DNA of 64,000 nt, from contig CAIIXF020000011.1 of assembly GCA_903813345.2 (NCBI GenBank), positions 1,264,571-1,328,570 of the forward strand, in the 5' to 3' direction. Positions within the stretch are counted from its first letter, which is position 1, and each line of letters opens with the position of its first letter. A model generated the notes under the pieces. It made no database searches and was not told the DNA's origin. It worked only from the letters and a program-made list of their open reading frames with translations. Positions 22,901 to 31,900 of the stretch are shown here, piece after piece. This stretch comes from Owenia fusiformis (lineage: Eukaryota; Annelida; Polychaeta; Sabellida; Oweniidae). A program made the position numbers and the translations under genes.

Positions 22901-25900
22901 TTAAGAACTAGGAAATGTTCATGTTCGATCTCGGGGGTTTCAGTCAATATGGTACAACGAAAATGAGACTTCTGCGCATATTAAAATTTTTCGTCAAAAC
23001 TCAACTTTTGTTCAAGTTGATACGATTGTCTTTCGAACTAGAGACTTACCTCATTCGAAAGATCATAAAAGACTTTATCTATACTGAAAATCTTAGATCC
23101 AAACATAGTAGAATACGCCGTCAGTCCGCATTTGATTTTTTGAAGTGAGTTTCGTAGATCGTCAGATTTCTCCGACTGATATCGGGTTATCTCAAACTGG
23201 TTCGTTTATAAATACGAATTTCTTTACCGTTGTAAGGCGCATGCGCAAAATTGATTTATAAACGTTATTGGTTGATGGTTTTTCTCCTGCGCATGCGTGA
23301 AGTCTGATCAACACTTATGACGAAGTCCGGAGCAAACATTACTAGCTCTCGAACGAAATTCCAAGATTCAGGTCATTTCGCAGTGTTTGCTAAGCGTGTA
23401 CACGTGAATGACAAGCTGTTTTGAGTAGATCAGGTACCTGTTTTAGACACAACATTGATTTAGCTTGACATTGATGTGCACATTGGCACTTTTGAGCATG
23501 TTAATACAAGTTTTTACACTCTCAGCACGAGACGGGTTTTCGAAAAATCTGTTATCTGATTCACTCGATTATCGTATGGATATGTATTTCTGCTGACATT
23601 TCAACACCACATCACATAGAATTACGATGCAGAATGATAATAAAACACAAAACAACTACTAAATTCCACTTGTTATTTCACAGGAGGTAAAAATGCAAAC
23701 TGCCTAGATTCTTTGTAAGGGTCGTCAGACATCGGATTGGCCGCCATATTTGAAATGAAAATATCACTAAATAGAGGTCTGCGCATGTATCAACATTTCG
23801 ACTGGTTTCACTAGAATTTCTCACAAAAGTTTAAATAAATGAAAACAACACGCAAAATTAATGGAAATCATGAATTTAACACAAAAGTTGAAAAGTTCCA
23901 AAAAACAACAGGCGATTTTGTGAAAACAACGGATGAAAATCACCTTTTGCCTGCTGCTAATGAAACCCCTGGGTCTAATTCAATATGAAATCATAGTACA
24001 TGTACAGTGAAAAAATGTTATTCTCAAAATTAGTGATCAATCGATATTACCTGGTCCCAGGTATCAGCATCCACTGTAATGAGCTTGCCAAAATCAAGGT
24101 CTCCATCATCTACAAGTTAGCAAAAACATACAGGGTGTCCATGAAGTCGATTTACACAGACTGGGTATTAAAATTGTAGAGCGACTTTATGGACACTCTG
24201 TATAAGTACATCAGAGTGCTGTACCGTATATCACAAAATCATTCCTGAAAATCCTGAAAGAAATTGAGAGAAAATTCATCGATGATTTTGGACCACTCAG
24301 TATACCAAGTGACCATTATATCACTAAGGCCACTTTCTAACATTTTGATTTTATAAATCATTAACAAAAATAAGAATTCAAAAAATATATGTTGAAATCA
24401 TAAGAGTTAAGAGATCATACTAAATCACTGATAGAACTTATGCTAAGTATGAAAATGTATTAGTGAGGACATATACATATTTATGACTATAATTACAAAT
24501 TATCTAATTTTAAGAATCACATATACATGTAATATTAGTATAATATACTTATACAAACATTTTAGTCATTATTAAATACTTTACTTTTATATAAAGTTGG
24601 TTTTTCTGCTCTAATGTTCTAAACTATAAAAAGTAATGGATTAGTAACTAAAGTCTCGCAGGTCTAGAGATTCATTTGCACTCCGTTTTTATAACTTTGT
24701 AAAACAAGAGGCTCTTTTGGGAATGGACCCAGCTTAGAATTTCTTATAAATTATCCATGTTTCTATCTAGTATCTAGCCGATTATTCTTTGATTCAAAAA
24801 TGATTACTTATTTAATTTTATTTGATTTCTTGATTGATTAATAGGGAGTTTAAGATTGCAATGTTTTTCACAACCTAAACACGAATGGAAAATATTTAAG
24901 CAATGCATTTGTATGGGTGATTGGTCATACGTATAGGTTGGCGTTTCAATTTTTATGCAAGCTTAAACTCTCTAATATTGGATTGAACCTAGAACTGCAA
25001 GACTATTAAACAATACCTATTAATTTGCTCGTTCCTTTCATGATAGCTTCGTATTGTTGATGTAAGGCTGCCGCAAAACTTTGTTGAGGTTGTTGCACTT
25101 GGGGTGACACATGCGCGATATTTTGTTTGGGGTGTGTCATGACAGGTTTTGCATCTAGAGTCTGGTCAGTTTCAATAACGGTAGGAGTGTCTGGCTGATT
25201 GGATGGCTGACCACGGGGAATCAGGTGACGTAAATCGACATCGTTGAAGGGGTTGTCATTTGGTGAGGTGTCTCCGATATGGCCCTGTTCATCTGAAGAT
25301 TTTTCTTGGTTTGAGAATATTGCTTTATAATTTGTAACATTAACTTTCACTTCAGGCCCTTTTTTCACCTTTTCATTTTTTGATTTTGATTTTTTGACCA
25401 GTTTTTGCTTTGTTTGCACTTTTTCTGGAGGTGTGGGTTGTTTAATTGCACTTGGTTTAAGCTTGGCACTATAGATGGAGCCGCTAGTATCACTAGCACT
25501 GTCATAAAGGCACATATCATTTTCATCAGTCGCGTTAGAATCCCGTATCTTTACACTTACATCAGTAGCATCAGATTCTGATGCATCTCCAGTTTCTAAT
25601 TTTATATCCATCCTCTTAATATCCTTATCTATGACTTCAGTTTCTTCTTCCATTTTTATTTCAGAGACAGTTTCTGATTTTGCGACAATCTTTGAATCCA
25701 TGTCCATTTTATCATCTGTCATCTCTGCAGATAAATCATTTTTATCAGTAACCATGGCAACAGCCTGATGTTTGTCAATCACCATGGCAACCCCCTGAGT
25801 TTTGTCATCAGCAGTTAGACCTGATATCTCTATTGGTTTGACAAGATTGGGATGTGATTTTAAAGATACTGTATGCTTCCCTTGTGCAACAAACGGGGAC

Positions 25901-28900
25901 AGAGACCTATTCACTTTGATAACACATTCCTTCAAACCAAGAGTTTCCAGTGACTTAGCAGTTTCAGTTACAGCTGCATCTATGGCAACAGGTTTTGTTT
26001 CTATAGCAACAATGTTTGTTGCTACAGCAATGTCATCATCTATTGCCATAGCAACAGGTTGCGTGAGTGTTGGTGTGCATGCACTAGTTGGAGTAGTAGA
26101 CTCTAGAAAAGAGTGGAATTAAAACAAACTAATTAAATAAATAAATAAATTTTAAATTAAATAAATAATTAATTAAATAAAATTAATTGAACAGAAATTA
26201 TAAAAAGCCATTCTTTGTAATTCTGATCCGCAGTTACCTTAAACTGTGTCAAAAATGTGTCAAAAATGATCAATAACTTACAAAATGAATAGAGTTTTGT
26301 ACAATCTTTTCTTAAAATATCCATGCTTGAAATACAAAGCAGCGTGAAAAGCATCAATTTGAATTTTTCAGCATGCATTTTTTTTCAATTAATTCACAGG
26401 CGTTTTTCGAGATCTGATGATTACAGAAAGCTTTGTTACAAAGTCTAATGATGTTGCAAGTTTTTTTGTTGTTTTTTTATTTATAAATTTATTTCAATTA
26501 TTTCAATGGCTGTGCCATACTGGCATTACTAGCCATGTCTTTATATATATTAAGTTGCAAGTTAAATATCATTGTGCCATATCGTAGGATCAAAATTACA
26601 GACTATGGTTCTTTAACTCGTAAAACTCATTTAATAAAATGACAGAATACAAGGATTAATAAGAAACAAAACAACCTGCTTTGAAAATAATAGTGAAGAG
26701 GTAATATTTACTTCAAAATAAATGAGTTAAAACACACTACAGGAGTTCACCATTAGCAGCTCTAAGATGGTTAAAATGAGAAGTTAATTCAACTGTGACG
26801 ACCTTTAGAGCTACAATTGATCTCCATATGACTGATTTACCATCTAAAAGGCTTTTAACTCCATGTCACATTTTACTCCCATTTATTTCCTGTATTCACT
26901 TATTTGAGGGTATTAGAGGTAATCTAAAGGAAAATCAGATTCGCTAGTTCTTTTTTCGCAAATCTGTGTCAACTTCAGTTTGTTTAGAGATATTGTTATT
27001 CCTTGACATTTTTATTTAAGAAAATCTAAAGATCTTTTTATGTTCATGTAGAGTAAATATGGCTGTGAGAGTCGTACATGTAAAATTATTAATATTAAAT
27101 TAATATAAATAAATATTGAGCCAATTAACACAAAACACAATACCTAAGAAATTAATGGCTAATTTAAGTTAATTAGCTACAAGAGTTTAGAATTTGACAT
27201 AACTGTTAATTAGCTCAATTGGATATATTATAATACCATCTCCAACTCATCTTCTTGGGCGAAAATAAGGCCCCAACTGGTGGTGTAAGCTGGGGAAGGA
27301 GGTGAGGGAAAAGAATCGAAATGTATAACTTACATTGATGTTTAAGGATTTTTTAAGGACCTAGGGAGAAGACCCTCCAACTTCAATCCTATCGATATCT
27401 CGTCTGAAGTCTCATCTCGTACTCTCGAGATCTGAAGCTTGATGTTTCGTTCAGTGTAACTTACCAGAAACATTTACCTGGGATAACCGGGGAATGGTCT
27501 TCTCAGGGCTTGTTCATACCTAAACCTTAACCGACTCTCACATTGCCATAAATGAAATTATTGTCAATAATTTGAATTTTTCAATGTTATATTTGGAATT
27601 GATACATTGGTTTGAAAATCATAAATTTTACAATTTCAAGACACATTTTATACATCTGATTCTTATATTTTAAGTAACAAAAGAAAAATCTAAAAATTTA
27701 CGGAAAATGTTTTTGCAAGTGCTGTGCAGGAATATTTTGTGACATGCACATGACATAAAGATAAAAATTATTTCATAATGGGAGCATAGATGAGAATCTA
27801 AAGGGTACGGGGTGGAAACCCCCAAAATACATACCAGAAAAATTCTTTTTTGAAATTTTGAGGTCATTTTATGGACAAATAAGATTATAAAATTTCCCGA
27901 AAAATTGATTTAATTATTCTTAAGAGCTTGATCGTAAAAAAAGATGGAATAAAAAATGGCTTTCTATATATAACTACAGGGTTTATCAAATAAATAAAAC
28001 TAATAAAAGAATGATTAGAATAAAACCAGAACATATTTTGGACAAAGTTCTGTCCTGTGTTAAACCAATATAATGACAAAATAAAATAAAGAAGGAAATT
28101 TACAGCATGCATTTCATGGAAATAATACCAGTAGGTTGAAAATCATGCTTCACTTAAATACTTATTTACTTAAGTACAGTGATTATTCCCCAAATGTATA
28201 TAATATATTAAGTTTTCATCTTAGGTGAGTACATACTTATTTTACAATTGTTTCACAATTAATATCACAAATTAATTATTTGCAGAAATAAATTTTGTTT
28301 AATAAAGAAATAGAATTGTTTATGAGTGCAAAAAATAGCAACATTTTTCTTTCTATATTTAAAGAAAAGAAAATTGGAGAATGTAAATTTGAATCTTACC
28401 CTTCACAGCCTTTTTACCCATTTTGAATGACAGTGGGCCTGGTTTTGACTGAAATGAAAATGATATATTAACTCACTCTTTCTGCGATACGGTGGACTCC
28501 GATGGGGGTACACGGGCCAATCAGGAGCACAATCACTTCACCGATAGAGCAGCGCCCATTTTTTATGATTACAAAATTCAGACTTAGAAAAAATGTACAC
28601 ATTGAGAACTGCTCACGTAAGAGAACTGTTTGAATAAATAGATTTCACTATAATTGATAGGATTCATGAAGGATTTTATCATCAAAACTCACCTTTTTCT
28701 TTGTCTTTTCAGCTGGTTTGTAAACCTCCTTCTTTTGAGCCTTGGTTTTCACACATAGCATGCCTTGGTTTCCAAGGGCTTCAGATTCCACAGTAGGGCT
28801 CTCTATATCTGTTGATTCAACTTTTACAGGTTTTATTATTTCAGTACTTTTCTTCTTCTTTTTCCTTTCCTTTGATTTTTTAATGTCAGTTTTTGCAGTA

Positions 28901-31900
28901 TCGTGTTTTTTGGTCGAGGGAATCACCGTGGCTTTGAGTCTATTTATTATTGGAATGTCATCATTTTCATCTGAGTCCGACTCTGGCTTCTTAATGTCTG
29001 ATATACTATAGGTGTCAGTACCTGTATCGGTATCAGACACCTGTACTAAAACTTTAGGTTCTGTTTTAATGACACTACTTGTTTTAGAAGTTGAACTCTC
29101 CGAGTCAGATATAATCTCCATCGATTTGGTTTGTGACCGCTGACGTTCAATTTTTATCTTTATCCTTTTCTGTTTAGTTTCACTCGATCGTCGACGAACT
29201 TTTTTCTTCTTTTCGCCAGTTTCTTTATCAGAAGAATCTTGACGCTGAATTTTATCAGAAAACATCTTTTTGAAAGAGGCGGGTCTTGCCGCGCGTCCCT
29301 GCTCCTTGACTTTAGAGTACATATCGCCTGTCTCGAAGACATTTAATTTTCCTTTCTCTAAATCGTTCCAAAAGTTATCCTTCAGGGTATTAAAGTTTTC
29401 ATCGTCTGAGTCTACGATTGTGTAAGAGGCTTTTGAGCGAGGTGCCTTTGATTTTGAAACTTGAGCTTGCGGTTCAACCTTTGGTCGTTTGGGCTCTGCT
29501 TTATCTGTTTCACTTGTTTCATCGCTGAAAACATCACTGGCTATCATTTCTTCTTTTTTCTTTTGCTGCAAAATAAGATCATAAAATTAATCAGGATAAT
29601 ATAAAAATAAATGGTGAAATAAAGAACAATCATTGAATTTATATGAAAATACCAGGGACAGCATGTGAAAATGCGAGTGAAATGAAATTTCCCGATGTAA
29701 TTTTTCTATAAATAAAAAATATCAACTGTAAAAATTTAACATGACATTGTATGAAATTAAAGTTTACACTTTTCAGTTTTGTGCATGTAAAACAACAATC
29801 CCTTAGTTGAAAGTTCACCAATCAAATTGATTCAGATTCTATATGAAAAAGTATCTTTGAACAAGATCAATATAATAATTTTTCTGAAGTCTTATTATAA
29901 CAAAAAAAAGTGCCAAGGCTGACTGATACATAAGGGTTTCTACATGTATAGTAAAACCTGTTTACATGTATATTGAATACTTTTCTGCAGATAAAAAGTT
30001 CAATGTTGGTAGGTATGCACTACTGAGACCATAATTTAAACAAAAGTCATCAGAAGGATGTCTTCTTGATACGAGTCTTCACTAGTCTAAGAGGTGTTCA
30101 CTAAGACAGGTTTTACTGTATAACCCTGATGGAAAATTAGAATCGTTTATGAATGAATATTTGCTGTTACTCAACTTACTCATCCTTCATCAGTTTTCGC
30201 AATTTAGAACGTGCGCTTGTATAGTTAAATCACTCAATTACAAAAAAATTAATATACAACTATGCACTCTATTCAAAACATTTATGATTATCAGTTCAGA
30301 TATGAACAATATTTGAAGAAGAATGTAAAACTGGATCACTTAAATTACAATATTTGCTCGTAAAGTAAGAATGAGATACTAACAAGGCATTAACATGAAA
30401 AATCTCACTACCTGCTATTTGTTACCGAAGCCTAACTTCCAACACTGTCCACAAAAAAGTTTGAAACTATAACAATCACCACTACTGATGGTCACAAAAA
30501 CGACCTCATCTATGAATATAAATGAGGAAATATATGAATAATCCACCCGTGTAGCTCAGCGGTAGCGCATGTACCTCTTACGCAATAGGTCCCGGATTCG
30601 ATCCCCGGTTCAGGCAAGACTAAATTTGCTTGTTTGCGTGAAGTACTTCAGGGTGTTTGACTGAGTGGTCCGCAACTCGTACAAAAGGATGTAGAGTGTA
30701 CTTGTATGTCTATGTATAAGTGCACATAAAAGAACACAGGGCTCCTTCAAGGAGGGGTTTCTGGGTCTATCTTCAAGGTTAATTACATAAATTACGACTG
30801 TATATATACGGGATATACCCTAGAGGTATTGCTCACCTTCATTGGTGGTAAACAAAATACAATACAATACAATACAATACAAGGCATTAACATGCAAAAT
30901 GTCACCACCCTTTGTTACAGATGTAAACCACCAATCGCCAACCACCAATCGCCAACCACTGATCACCAACCACCGACCACCAACTGTTGTCACAAAAAAT
31001 GGAGACCATAACAATATGTCACCACAATTGGCTAATTAGTAACCAAATTGGCTCACCTCTCGTTGATCCCGCTTCCTCTTGATTTCTTCGTGTTTCTTTT
31101 CATACGCCTCAATCATATCAACACAGGATGAGAGATTCTCGTAAGGTTCCCAAGTGTCCCATTCTGGTCCATAGTTTACCCAGCGTACTTTGTATAATGT
31201 CTTGCCCTGCAATAGCCAACCAATAAAAATTAACAATGCAAAACAAGAACATACAAATTGTATAAAGTGTATTGAGTTATTCTATTTGAATAATTTGATG
31301 AGTATGTTGGAGTTATTCAAGGTAAGCTGAGCCGAAAATATTGCTACGTTTGTAACTTTCAAGAGAAAGTTTTTCTGAAATTTTTTCCAAAATCATTCAT
31401 TTTAATTGTGAATAAATCGAGTGTTCAAGAGCCTCTCCTCGAGTAGGATAATTCACACGATTCCAACCACTAATTCATCGACGTTAAAAGGGGGACTGTT
31501 TATACCAAGACACTGCCATGCCTTACAACAATTTTCGTTCAGTGTAGCGCAACACAGATGGTGACACATATTGAACTATAACAGCGCAGGATATTATAAA
31601 GCAAATATCGATCAACAAGTTTTTAAAAATAGGTAAGTAAACATCATAAAACATCAAGATAACGATTTTTTTCGTGCAGCAAAACATGTTATATTTACAA
31701 ATTTTTCAGAAAAATATCCTTCTAGAACTCTCGACTTGTATGACTCTGATCGCATCGGCGTGTATACTTTTGTATTGCTGTACCAATTATCTATCAGATG
31801 ATGTACTTCATTGTTGTTTTGAGATGACAAGGAATCTTTTATTTGATTTTTGTAGTTGGTGTTTATCAACTGGACCCCTTCCCTGTGGGTTTTATTGAAG

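Larger units (their letters stand above)
22711..25016. other. introns around exon 6, mostly without features
   Basis: Apart from exon 6 (24051-24109), the MITE at 24129-24202 and the repeat at 24853-24966, no gene or clear repeat is seen. Open frames such as 22915-23148 have no recognisable content. Confidence 0.4.
29566..31056. other. intron 2 of the MPP8 homologue
   Basis: Contains two ACAAGGCATTAAC-family copies and a tRNA-derived SINE (listed separately). The rest, 29566-30380, shows nothing recognisable. Confidence 0.45.

Noticed and set aside
25802-26122. 106-codon plus-strand frame
   Set aside because: Antisense shadow of MPP8-homologue exon 5.
30544-30616. A tRNA gene with A and B boxes
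   Set aside because: The acceptor stem does not pair well, and the sequence continues into a SINE body with a pentamer tail, so it is a tRNA-derived SINE head.
30829-31039. Small plus-strand genes with Asn/Thr/Pro-rich products
   Set aside because: Translations of the ATACA tail and the CCAACCACC core of the ACAAGGCATTAAC repeat.
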